From positions 124,001-188,000 of the forward strand of contig LNKV01000040.1 of the NCBI GenBank assembly GCA_001465935.1: DNA of 64,000 nucleotides, in the 5' to 3' direction. The translations under genes were made by a program, and so were the position numbers. How positions within the stretch are numbered: position 1 is the first letter of the stretch; every line of letters starts with the position of its first letter. The notes under the pieces are model-generated. The model was given only the letters and a program-made list of their open reading frames with translations, was not told the DNA's origin and ran no database searches. The stretch comes from Clarireedia homoeocarpa (Eukaryota > Ascomycota > Leotiomycetes > Helotiales > Rutstroemiaceae). Positions 22,250-33,079 of this stretch are shown here, in pieces.

Positions 22250-22535
22250 CTTTGATATTGTAACTGGGTATATTTCTTGGTAATTCGGAGTTGGTGTGGA
22301 TAGATATTTGGTTGTGTTGTGGGGGGCTTTGACGTTCAGAGATATCTTCTTGCTATGTAGATGTCGCGTCTACCTTCAGCCTGGCAGTCAACACTAGCGC
22401 CAAATTTATGACAAGGGTAGCTAAGTACGGGGTAGTTGTCGCACATGTCAATTGCTACACTAGAACAACAACAATTTCAAGAACTCAATGTGTTCAGAAT
22501 GAAAACCTGAAGAAAATTTCAGCACAAGTCAAATA

Positions 22536-24488
22536 ATGCCGAGGTGCGTGATGGGGTTTATAGCACATTTCTCCATGCTAATACAGTGTTTACAGTCTTC
22601 CCAGGAGTATACGGCGCAATGCGCTGCAAAAGATCGCTGAGCTCTCCGCAACGTCATCGACGACCGAGTTCGAAGGTTCTGATCTCGATCGATTGTGCAA
22701 ATCGAGTCCAGGTAATATTAAACAGAACGGATATTCAAATGGAGTAGGGAAAGATGGGCCAATGTCACTGGCCGGTTCTCCGATGGTACATAGCGATTTC
22801 ATTCCTCCATCGGGCATCAAGTTGATACATCGAATAGAACATACGGGAATTCGAAGTCCTTCTAGCATTGTGCAAGGCGGCCCCTTTAATTGAGAGCGAA
22901 CACAGTGCAGAAAAACTCTCCAATCAGCTAAGCCCTTATATCCTCGAGGCGCATACACAACTTTTCGTGCAGTCCCCCTTTTTCCGTGCGATCGAACCGT
23001 CTCCCGTTGAAGCATTAACATACAACCTGACCACCGCTCTTCTTGCGCTTGGCATCAAACATCAGCATCTACACGAGACCATCCGTGAAAAGTTATGGGT
23101 GTACTTGGATAATTGTGCTCATGCTAGCGAAACGGCCACAGGAAATCGAGGTGTGAGCTTGGAATATGCCACTGAAATTGAAGAAGCTATACACGTTGCA
23201 TCCGTTACTATATCTTTACTAGGATTCTTAGATGCGGTAGCTTCTCGGGCGGAGTTTTGGACGCCAACAGAAAGATTGAATCTCATTGAACGTGTGAAGG
23301 TGATATTGTCGGAAGGGTATCTAGTGGCTGTTGAAACAGCATTTTCGACAATACGTAACTCCCACCTTCAAAGCAGCCATGTCAAGGAGTGGAAGAGATA
23401 TGCCCGTCACTATGCAGCCGTTGGTCGGCCACTTGGTGCCATGCTCTTGCAGCGTAGCTTTATGTGGCTTCTTGTCGCAGCGTCTTCGCTGCTCTTAACC
23501 GATGTTGGTGCACTCCGAGGTAAGGATGTCTTGCGCATTCTTATGTCACACGTCAAGGAACATGGAATGGTATTCTCCAAAGGCCAGCACAAAGAGAACA
23601 AAACCATTGAGCCCATGACAGTGATAGTTTTGGGTGAGATGAATCTGCTTGAGGATGGAGCTGATTATCTCCGTCTTGGATCTGCATGGCAGCAAAAACT
23701 TGCTTTCTCCGTCAAAGCGAGTGCGCTGACTACCTATCTAAACTGTGCGCTACTGAACCTGGAAGAGGAGCCAGTTGATCCCGAAACGTTGATGTCTTGG
23801 CTTGAAGATACTTTGGCAGACCCCGTGCAAATGGCGGATGAGACTCTAGCAAACGTTGTTCTTCGAGCTATGGCTCTACTTTCGCAACTTGTACCAGCGA
23901 TGGCACCAGAAATCAGCCGACTTCTTTCAAGATTTATTGTTCAGGGAAACCCTCAAGGACAAACAATCGTCGTGGCTTCAGAATGCCTGGCATATGTTTT
24001 GCAAGCACTTTCTCAAGATGCTGTCATAACCACATTGTACAGTTTAGGAAACGTCCTTAGTTCTGGAACCAGTGCGGATAGGAGTGCTTCTGCGGCTCCT
24101 AATGGAGACCTTGCTGTGGATGGGGCCGCACCTTCTAACTTGTACATCGCGAAGCAGTCTAACGGCAGTGCTATATCGCTGGATGTCTTCACCGAAGAAG
24201 AGACCTCTGCAGTCTACGGAAGTGTTGTCCAAGCGATATGCGCCATCGCCAGCAGCTGCACAGATACGAAAATAATCGCCTTGGCCCAGTCTATGCTCTT
24301 GCAAAAAATTGATAAGGTCAACCAACTCATTGATGCTCGAATCATCGTGGCTGCTGCAGAATTGGCTTTAAGTGGAGAACCTCCCGAATTTCGTTCTTTG
24401 CTCAAGCTTTACGGCAGAATCACATCTCTAGGTGTAGTCAACAATAACGATGTTATTCTGCAAGCTGTAAGCCTCTCTCTCTCTCTCT

Positions 24489-24524
<36 letters not shown>

Positions 24525-27500
24525 CTTTTTTTTTTTTTTGTACATTCAATAAAAGCTGACCAAGTCTAGGTAACTAAAGGTCGCAACTTCCTTTCCACCC
24601 ATTTGCAGAAGGAATCACCATTGTACGATATTTATCTGGAAACCTTACTTGAAGATATTATCAGCAAAGGGGACGTACATCAAGGGCAGAACACGCAGAG
24701 TTCGGATGTGGAACTCGCAGCCAGGGAGATTGCCCAGCTCTTGCAGCCTCTTGCTCTTTTCTTCTCCACCAACAATCTGGTGTCGGATAAGAGCTTGAGT
24801 GAAGAGACTCATTCTCTCATTCGGGATGCCTGGTTTAATATCATTGTTCACGGTTTCGCAACCAATACCGAGCGCGGTCAAACGCATTTGAACGAATTGC
24901 GTTTCCTGGCAATACATTCAAAGCCTCTTGTAGCAGAGCAACGCGGCGAGCAGGTAGAGAGTGACATTGAGCTCAACACCGTCCTACGTCGTGGCATGAG
25001 CGCCGATCACGAAGCGACACAAAAGAAACGACTCACTGCACTTCTTCCCGCTCGGTTAGCCGAGATTAGGACACTAAGTTACCGTAAAGTTATCTTCTTA
25101 CAGGCTGCTTATCTTGTGGAGACACTGCGAGCAGATTCTGGTGATTGTAGCCGAGCTTTGACTTATTTCCTCGAGCCTAGCATGCGACGTGGTGAGATGA
25201 GTAACACGATGGAGGCAGTAACCGCCGCTGTTATGGATTCGTATCTCCGCAAAACCATGACGGGTTTGGATCCTACATTTTCTGCTCCTTACGTTGCGAA
25301 GCAATTGGCATCCATTTTTAAAGGATGCTGCTACCGCATCGAAAGAGTGCAGCAAGCTGCCATGAACTGTGCAGACCGCATTATACGCGATGTCCCATCT
25401 GCACTGTGTCAAAAGTCTTCCTTGTTCGCACTTTTGGAGCTTTTATCACTCATGTGGACCAGTTGTCTAGAGGCTGAAACGGACGAGTATGGACTCAGGT
25501 CGACGTTCAGCTCTGCTAGAGGTGAAATTAGTGTTGAGCTCTCTGATGACTACGGACTTCGCAGACGCACCCTCAACTCTCTCTATAGGAAGGCCAAGGG
25601 ATGGGTCACAACAGTCATCAACATTGCTCCTGCAGACGTCAAGGGTTTGCTACAAACCTACCTATCCGAGTACGATGACGAAGGTGCCTATGGTCACATA
25701 TCGCTTGGAAGATCTTTTGCATTGGAGATGGGATCAATTATCCCAAGTATGGATCAAAGACTTGAGGCAATCGATCGCCATGGAGATTGCAACATCAATA
25801 CTGCATCAGACTTTGTCGCTCAATATTCTACGCGACAGGAGTATAGGTATGCTGAGGCTCTTCCAAACCCCGATGCTGGATTATTACGCTTCGCGCATCT
25901 CAACGACCACCGAACCTCGATGTTGTCCGACCCAAAGAAGGATCGCGATGATGCAGTAACGCTTCTAGCCAATATCGAAGCCCAACTTCTTAAAAAGAAG
26001 CACATTGAATTTGGCGAAGTTCGAGATATTTTGAGGCGTGCTGCAGCATTACTCTGCCGAAGCAAGAAGGATGAGTGTGCCATCGTGCATTACCTCGTGT
26101 CCATACCATTCGCGATCTTCACCAAGCAGTCAATCAAACTAGGAGTGTCGCTGTGGCTCGGAGTCATTAATGAAAACCCCAGGATGGAGCCTAGAGTATT
26201 GATGGAGGTCGCTCAGCAATGGGAGCTGACTTCACACCGTGGGGTGGGCATTTTCAACGCAATGTTCATGTAATGTTATCAACTCAATCTACTTGGGCCA
26301 TGCTAACCTGTTACCAGTCACCAAGACCCCTTCTACATAAAGGAAGAATTCGCACCCAGTGACAGGACTGTTCTGGCAAAGAAGCAACATCTTGCTTATA
26401 ATATGCTCGCACCTCACATGCGTTTGCTGCAATTCCTCAGCAGTCACTATAATGCAACTCGCCTGGGTAATCACTATACAGAAAGAACCTTCTTAAAGCT
26501 CTTGAATGTAACCTTGGATGGACTCAAGCACGCCACAGGCCACCCCCTTTCTCGGGAGATCAGGTTTCAGATTGTTTTGTATGGATTGAAAGTACTGAGA
26601 CATACAACTGTTCTTGACTTCTCTGCAAAATGTAGACTGAAGGATAAGATTGTTTCTGCTGCTCTTAGCTGGTTTAGTTTCGCTCCTCGATGGTCGTTCG
26701 GCGGTAATCGACTACAACTAAAGGCTGAGACCCGTCTACTCGCTGAAGTAGTCCTTGCATTCAGAGGTGTTGCTCTACCTGGCCCCAAACCTACAGCCCT
26801 CAAGTCATTGCAGGCAAAAGAAGATCTTCTACACATACTCATCGAAAGCGAGCAAGCTAGACTCAATGTATGGCTCGATCCCCTTCACGAAGGCCGGGAT
26901 ATACAGGTTTCAGTTCCACTTAATAAGGGACCAAATGAAGTAAGTCTCTCGGTATATTCAGCTTGATTCAATACTAACTCCTGAAGGCCGTCCTACTTCC
27001 TTTGGTAAGGACGGCATGGAATGAGAGTCCATCTCTAGCCATTCAACTTGTCTCAAGATTCCCTTCACCTAGACTACACAAGGACATACGCTGGCTGCTG
27101 TTGAACTTCCCCGACAAGGCCATTTCGGAACCTGAAGCGCTTCACATACTACTTGGCGATTCGCTGCCAACGGATGTTTCTTTTCAACTGAAGGTATGTA
27201 GATCTTGGAAGGTGCTGCGTAGTGGCTTACTGACGATCATAGTATCTACTTTATTGGGCTCCTGTAAATCCGGTGTCCGCAGTCGTATACTTCCTACCGG
27301 CATATCGTTATCACCCTTTCATCCTGCAATACGCCATGCGGGCTCTGGAAAGCCATTCGGTTGATGTTACATTCTTTTACGTTCCGCAAATTGTCCAGAC
27401 ATTGCGGTATGATGCCTTAGGATATGTGGAAAGATACATCATCGAAACGGCGAAGTTCTCGCAACTTTTCGCACACCAGATCATTTGGAACATGAAAGCA

Positions 27501-28768
27501 AATGCTTACAAAGATGAAGACTCCCAGATTGTAGGTTTTCTTTCGTTTTCATTAAGAAATCGCACTAACAAAAATAGCCCGATGCTGTCAAACCCACACT
27601 AGATAAAGTTATGAACCGTATGATCGAATCATTCTCTGGCATTGATAAAGCATTCTACGAGCGCGAGTTCTCGTTCTTTGATGAAGTCACAAGCATTTCG
27701 GGCAAGCTCAAGCCATACATAAAAAAACCAAAGCCGGAGAAGAAACAAAAGATCGAGGAAGAATTGCGTAAAATTAAGGTCGAGGTGGGAGTATATCTTC
27801 CCAGTAACCCTGATGGAGTGGTGATTGGCATCGATCGAAAGTCCGGAAAACCGCTTCAAAGTCATGCTAAAGCACCCTATATGGCAACCTTCCGCATCAG
27901 GAAGAACCTTATTGAAACGGAAACTACGGATAATTTGCTTGCTGAGTCAAACAACGAGGACCAAATTACGGAAAATACCATTGAGATCTGGCAGTCTGCT
28001 ATCTTCAAGGTAGGTGACGACTGTCGCCAGGATGTTCTCGCTCTTCAGATGATTGCCGCGTTCCGTGGAATATTCAACAATGTCGGACTTGACGTCTATG
28101 TTTTCCCATATCGTGTTACAGCTACAGCACCTGGCTGCGGTGTGATCGACGTTTTGCCAAACTCCATCTCTCGTGATATGCTTGGAAGAGAAGCTGTCAA
28201 TGGGCTTTACGACTACTTCATTTCAAAGTATGGCAACGAAGATTCTCTCAGGTTTCAGGAAGCAAGAGCCAATTTTGTCAAGAGCATGGCAGCTTACTCG
28301 ATCATTTCTTTCCTCCTGCAATTCAAGGACCGACACAATGGTAATATCATGATTGACGACGCTGGTCACATTCTTCACATCGATTTCGGATTTTGTTTCG
28401 ATATCGCTCCTGGTGGCGTCAAATTCGAGAGAGCGCCATTTAAGCTCACAACTGAAATGGTAGCTGTGATGGGTGGGAGCATGGATCATCAAGCATTTAA
28501 ATGGTTTGAAGAGTTATGTGTGAAAGCTTATTTGGCTTGTCGTCCATACACAGAGAAGCTATCACAACTTGTACTCCTCATGATGGACTCGGGTCTTCCT
28601 TGTTTCAAGCCAGAATCCATTCAGCATTTCAAAGAAAGATTTGTGTTAGAGAAGACTGAAGCTGGAGCAGCAGACTTCATGAGGGACTTGATCAGGAAGA
28701 GTTATTCCAGCTATTCAACCGGTGTATATGACCAGTTCCAGCTTTGGACCAACGGAATTCCATACTAG
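22536..28768 (+). CDS. STT4: Phosphatidylinositol 4-kinase alpha
   Basis: Makes PI4P at the plasma membrane. Eight exons rebuilt in frame: 22536-22543 (8 nt), 22605-22711, 22866-24466, 24609-26269, 26318-26939, 26987-27193, 27243-27530 and 27578-28768, total 1894 residues, the expected size. The N-terminus MPRSIRRNALQKIAELSA fits fungal Stt4 proteins. The long helical region contains PSALCQKSSLFALLELLSLM and WVTTVINIAPADVKGLLQTY. The C-terminal part has YLPSNPDGVVIGIDRKSGKP. The ATP-binding Lys is in FKVGDDCRQD (K1642), the catalytic loop is DRHNGN (1749-1754) and the metal-binding DFG is in HIDFGF (1767-1769); the protein ends TNGIPY. Intron 3 (24467-24608) holds a long CT/poly-T tract. Reading through it gives a false poly-Phe tail, so an unspliced reading would break this gene in two. 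Confidence 0.97.
24473..24539. repeat. (CT)n plus long poly-T tract inside STT4 intron 3
   Basis: About nine CT repeats, then 33 T, one C and 14 T, within the 142-nt intron between exons 3 and 4. It replaces the usual polypyrimidine tract on a large scale and leaves a normal TTTGCAG acceptor at 24602-24608. Length is likely variable and error-prone in assembly. Confidence 0.9.
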
Positions 28769-29127
28769 AATTGGACGAGCATGTGGTTTTGCCAGATTGA
28801 AAGGCTTTGGTGGAGGTTTTCTTATGTAACAGGAATTGTTTTGATTTGGAATTAGAATGGTCGTATTTGGGATGCATTTTGAGGATATAGGTTAGCCAAA
28901 CAAAATCTTAGAATCTTGTAATTGAAGAAGCGTTTTCCATTCACCTACAACGACCCCAAACCCCTTCCTGCTATGCTCCAAAACGCGCTAAAAAGCGTCC
29001 GCTGTCGGTATCGCAAAGCCCAGACCGGTCCGATCACGCATCCCACGTACTTTATTTGTTCATTAAATTGAGTCAACCTTCATGGGCAATTACGAATACT
29101 GACAACACTATCAATTCGTTGTTAAAC
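28769..29127. other. Intergenic spacer
   Basis: 359 bases between the STT4 stop and the methyltransferase start on the same strand. It holds the STT4 3' UTR and the next promoter; nothing else is recognisable. Confidence 0.55.
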
Positions 29128-30245
29128 ATGTCATCCATCCTGGCACCCGAAGCCCTGCAGGGTTTCTCTAACGCCTCAAATTACGACAAGTACCGTCCGA
29201 CATGTCCCGCCGAAGCCGTCTCTAAGCTACTTGGTAGGCTCGGCGTCGAAGGTGTGGCTGGTGCGCGCATCATCGATGTCGGTGCAGGCACGGGAAAGTT
29301 CACAAGCATGCTAGCTGACAGGGAGGAGAAGTTCGAAATTAGGTGTATTGAGCCGCATGATGAGATGAAGCAGATTCTGGGCAACAAATTCGGAGAGGGC
29401 AACGAAGAGGCTTGGAAGGGGACCGTGGAGATTGTAGACGGCCATGCGGCAAGTATGAGTGTCGAGGATGGGTGGGCAGATGCGGTGATTGCTTCGCAGG
29501 TATGAATGGTTATAAGGAATAAGGAGTGAGGATTAAGTGCTGACGATTTCGTTTCTTGCAGTCTTGGCACTGGTTAGTTAGGGGCATAAGATGCGTTGGA
29601 AGTGATTAGTCATAGGCTAACTGCGTAAGGTTTGCTACGAAGGAGGCTTTGAAAGAAATCCATCGAGTAACGAGGCCTGGGGGAGCATTTGGGGTTATAG
29701 TATTGGGCCCTAATACCCTAGTTATGGAGGCAGAAGAACTGACAATGTTTATCTCTAGTGGAATATCGAAGACTGTATGCTTTCCTGCAAAACTGGTGGA
29801 GCTTTACTGATAATATGGTACAGACAACGCAGAGCGAGATGGCCATCCTGCAGCTACAAAATGGGAGCAAACACTCAAGGACATCATTGAACAGAATGAA
29901 GATGGTCCCCCTCGGTTTCGTCACATGAAATGGAAGCAGGTGTTTGAAGATCAACAGGATACAACACCACTGCAAACATTGAGAGACACCTTCACGCAGG
30001 ATTTCCCAAGCTTCTCGTTACCACTAGGCGAAGAAATTGTCCGGTGGACTGTTTGGTTGAATGAAGAGGCAATCTGGAATAGATTCAATACCTTGGCTCA
30101 TATTGCCGTGATTGAGGGCGAGGCAAAGGAACAGATCAAGAAAACGGCCTTTGAGGCATTTAAGGGAGACGATGTAAAGAGGAATGAGAAGGGCGAGATT
30201 GAGATGCATGGCAAAACTCATTTCGCATGGACATCTAGAATTTAG
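29128..30245 (+). CDS. Class I SAM-dependent methyltransferase (Crg1/Tmt1-like), with two micro-exons
   Basis: Small-molecule methyltransferase of the family that includes yeast Crg1 and Tmt1; the acceptor is unknown. Five exons in frame, 29128-29499, 29562-29572 (11 nt), 29630-29699, 29759-29774 (16 nt) and 29824-30245, give 296 residues. Motif I, binding SAM, is ARIIDVGAGTGKFTSMLADR (about 48-67). The acidic post-I residue is in RCIEPHDEM, and motif II is GWADAVIASQSWHWFATKEA, which is complete only when the 11-nt exon is included. RVTRPGGAFGVIWNIEDYNA is complete only with the 16-nt exon. These conserved blocks, restored exactly at the joins, are the main support for the exons. The C-terminus THFAWTSRI is a usual ending of this family. 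All four introns are 49-59 nt. Confidence 0.92.
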
Positions 30246-30465
30246 AATCCATAGGTCAATAGATCACATTCGAGAGGTTAAGAATCGAACCTTCAGTCGC
30301 ATATTCTTCCCTCATCTGTACCTCGCCTTATTCATCACAGTGCCCTCATGTCTAAGACTTCCACCGTATTCCTGCCGAGAGTCTTTTGGATATCATGAGG
30401 TTCGTAAAATTTCCTAGAAAGCAATCCGTAACTCCACCCAATGATTTCTCCTTTTCTACTTTCGT

Positions 30466-30830
30466 TCAAGCCGAGTCGTCCGCAGAGATATACATGACTG
30501 CATAACAAACGTTAGCCGTTCTGGTTCTGCAAAAAGCTATGGAAGGAAATCCTTACCATTGTTGCCCCGCACGAAAGCATCACCATGATGCGTTTTCTTC
30601 TTCCCATTAACCCATTCCTCGCATTTCTCTAGCGCAATGTTCATGTATCCATCGACCGATTGTAACTCGCCTGCGAAGTGTGTTAGCTCGTAAACAGCAG
30701 CACTTTGGGGAAGCAACGAACCTTTGAAGACAAGAGAATTATTGAGCTTCACAATGACTCTGGAGCCGATAATTTCTGAAAGGAAAGAAGAAGGATCTTT
30801 CCCTTCACCTTGAGTTGCTCCGTTCTCCAT
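30466..30830 (-). CDS. LSM6: U6 snRNA-associated Sm-like protein LSm6
   Basis: Subunit of the Lsm1-7 (mRNA decay, cytoplasm) and Lsm2-8 (U6 snRNA, nucleus) rings. Exons 30830-30722, 30670-30557 and 30497-30466 (32 nt) give 84 residues. Sm1 motif: DPSSFLSEIIGSRVIVKLNN, then VFKGELQSVDGYMNIALEKC. Sm2 motif: HHGDAFVRGNNVMYISADDS. Both introns are needed to restore these conserved blocks, and the unspliced reading ends in a wrong tail. The first intron uses GTTCGT as donor, a less common form. The gene is divergent from the SUMO-like-domain gene, with 255 bases between starts. Confidence 0.95.
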
Positions 30831-31085
30831 GCTCGCAATAAAGCTCTAGACGACTGCGAATGAGGCTGCTTTGTTTGCGTAGGGCAAGCTAAATAGGTTC
30901 GTTGTTGTTGCCGTGTGATTAAAGCGTGGTACAAAACATAGTTCTAGAGCTGCAGTCGCTAGCGTAGACGACCCGCCAAACTCTTCATTTTGAGCGCGAC
31001 CAACGTCCAACATACACAAGGCTATCAGTCGCGTCGCATACAACATTCATTTTCGCATAACAGAAAATTCGAGGCATTGAAAAAT

Positions 31086-32590
31086 ATGGGTGATGTTGTC
31101 GGTGAGGGCGCATCAGCGCATGCCGAGCCTGTGAAAAAGAAGGGCTTTTCAATCTTCAAGAAGAAGGCCGTCGCTCCACAAGCTCCAGTTGCAGAACCGG
31201 TTGATCACATCGATGCTTTTAGCAGAGGAAAACAATTATTTGCAGCGCGATTGAAAGAAGAAGAGCTAGAAAGGGCACAAAAGGCGGCAGAGAAACAGGA
31301 GAGGAAACGAACGTCGCAAAGTAGAGAGAAATCAGAAACAAGCCCAAGGCCGGAGAAGAAGTCTAGGAAGAATGTCAAGCCTGATAGTCATGAAAAATAT
31401 TCCTCAGATAGTAATTCTAGCGATGAAGTGAAAGAACAGTTTGTTCGAAAGTATGCAAGATCCTTGATCTATGATATAAGTATGTATTAATTAGAGCTTC
31501 TAGGACTTCTACAATATCTACAACTAAAAGTCGAAAATCGCCGACAAAGCCTATGCTTAATGCGCAGCGATCCCCTACATCTCTTATAGGACGATACAAC
31601 AAAGATGTGCATGAGAAAGCTAAAGATACTCCGCTCCATGAACCGGAGCCCAAAGGTTACGTTTCCGTTAGTGACACCGAAAGCGATAGCGATCATAATC
31701 CTGCACAACGTGCGAGAAGAAGATCCTCAACCCCGCCCATCCCTCTACCTGCGCCTGCCGCCAGCGTCATAGCCACACCAATCGACGACGAAGACCACTT
31801 TTCTGACGAAGAATTCCCTGAGTTATTAGCAAAAGCACGGGAGCGGAAAAGGCTCGCTGAGCTAGAAAAGGCGCGAGCAGCCGCCGCATTTGCCAACAAG
31901 AATCACGAACCAGAAAGATCGGCAGGGGACGATGTATTCCAGCTGGAAATGGCCACACCAGCAGACCCAGTTGTTAACATATTCATCACCTCTCGACTCC
32001 AGGACAGTAAACCTCTAATGATCAAGCGAAAGCTGAGTGGCCGCCTACGAGAAGTCCGACTAGCCTGGTGCGCAAGGCAGACTGTTGACGGCGAACCATG
32101 GCCCGAAGACGTCAAAGACTCTATTTTCCTCAGCTGGAAAGGCAAGAAACTATTCGACGTCACCACTTGCAGCTCACTTGGTATCAAAGTTGGTCCAGGA
32201 GGCGATCTCCACGGCACAGGCGAAGGCTTCACTGACGACGGGGGTATCCATATGGAAGCATGGACTCAAGGACTCTGGGATGACTGTTTAGCCCTGGCGG
32301 AGATCGAAGGAGAAGCGAGTGAAGTTGAGGAGGTCGAGGAAGTGGAGACGGAGCCGGTCAGGATTAAGTTGACGCTTAAGGCAAATGTGAAGGACCTCAA
32401 AGATTACAAGATCGCCGTGAAGCCGACGACTACGATCCAGAAGTTGACTGACCTGTATCGTGATCAGAAGAAGATCCCCGCGGATAAGAGAGTCATATTA
32501 GATTTTGATGGTGAGCATCTGGATCCGGAGATGACGGTCGTGGAGGCGGAGTTGAGTGATATGGATACGATTGATGTGTATATTAGGTGA
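31086..32590 (+). CDS. SUMO-like-domain protein of the Rad60/Esc2/NIP45 family
   Basis: Nuclear genome-stability factor; family members carry tandem SUMO-like domains that contact SUMO-pathway enzymes. Exons 31086-31450 and 31504-32590 give 483 residues. The first 230 are polar and disordered: a basic segment KKKGFSIFKKK, long Glu/Lys helices and Asp/Ser/Glu patches such as VSVSDTESDSD, plausible SUMO-interacting or CK2 sites. SUMO-like domain 1 is at about 277-355 (VVNIFITSRLQDSKPLMIKR, then DSIFLSWKGKKLF). SUMO-like domain 2 is the last 76 residues (RIKLTLKANVKDLKDYKIAV, ending MDTIDVYIR). There is no C-terminal Gly-Gly, so it is not a conjugated modifier. The acceptor at 31503 fits frame; a second acceptor at 31530 also keeps frame and would shorten the join by nine residues. 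Confidence 0.88.
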
Positions 32591-33079
32591 TGGATCTGAT
32601 ATGTAGCGTCGGTGGAGTTGGTGTTTGGTCGTTCGGTGGGCTGCATGATGCCCGGTTTTCAGTCTTTACTTATTCAGATTAATGACTTGCCGTTGTTCGG
32701 TCCTGGCTCATCATGTGGGAGTTATATGTCATGGTCTGGGTGCTTGAGACACAAATCAGCTTAAAGCATAGCTCTAATAAAGGTGTTTCCCATACTCCCT
32801 CCTTGTCCTGTAGTTTTACCATCGCAGGCAAAATATCGCAGCTGTCTATTTCCGTTGAGACTCGAATCTTGTTGTGCGCAAGTGTCGCAAAGCCTTTTGA
32901 TATTGAATTATGGATAAATATTTTACAATGAAACTAAAATTTATGTTTTTTCGATGACGTTGCGGGTATCATCCATCCATCAGTCTATCCCAAATCCGAT
33001 CCCATGCATAATGAAAATAATCTCTGACCTCATTCCCCCATTTGACAAATTAAAGGAATAAACCAGATTTATATTCAAC
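32591..33079. other. Convergent 3' intergenic region
   Basis: 489 AT-rich bases between the stops of the SUMO-like-domain gene and the aspartic-protease homologue; no gene seen. Confidence 0.55.

Noticed and set aside
24467..24559. Poly-Phe tail following STT4 exon 3
   Set aside because: Translation of an intronic T run; splicing 24466 to 24609 restores the Stt4 reading.
30274..30300. tRNA-like B box (GGTTCGATTC) on the minus strand
   Set aside because: The T-stem does not pair properly and there is no A box or acceptor stem at the right distance; it lies in a 3' UTR.
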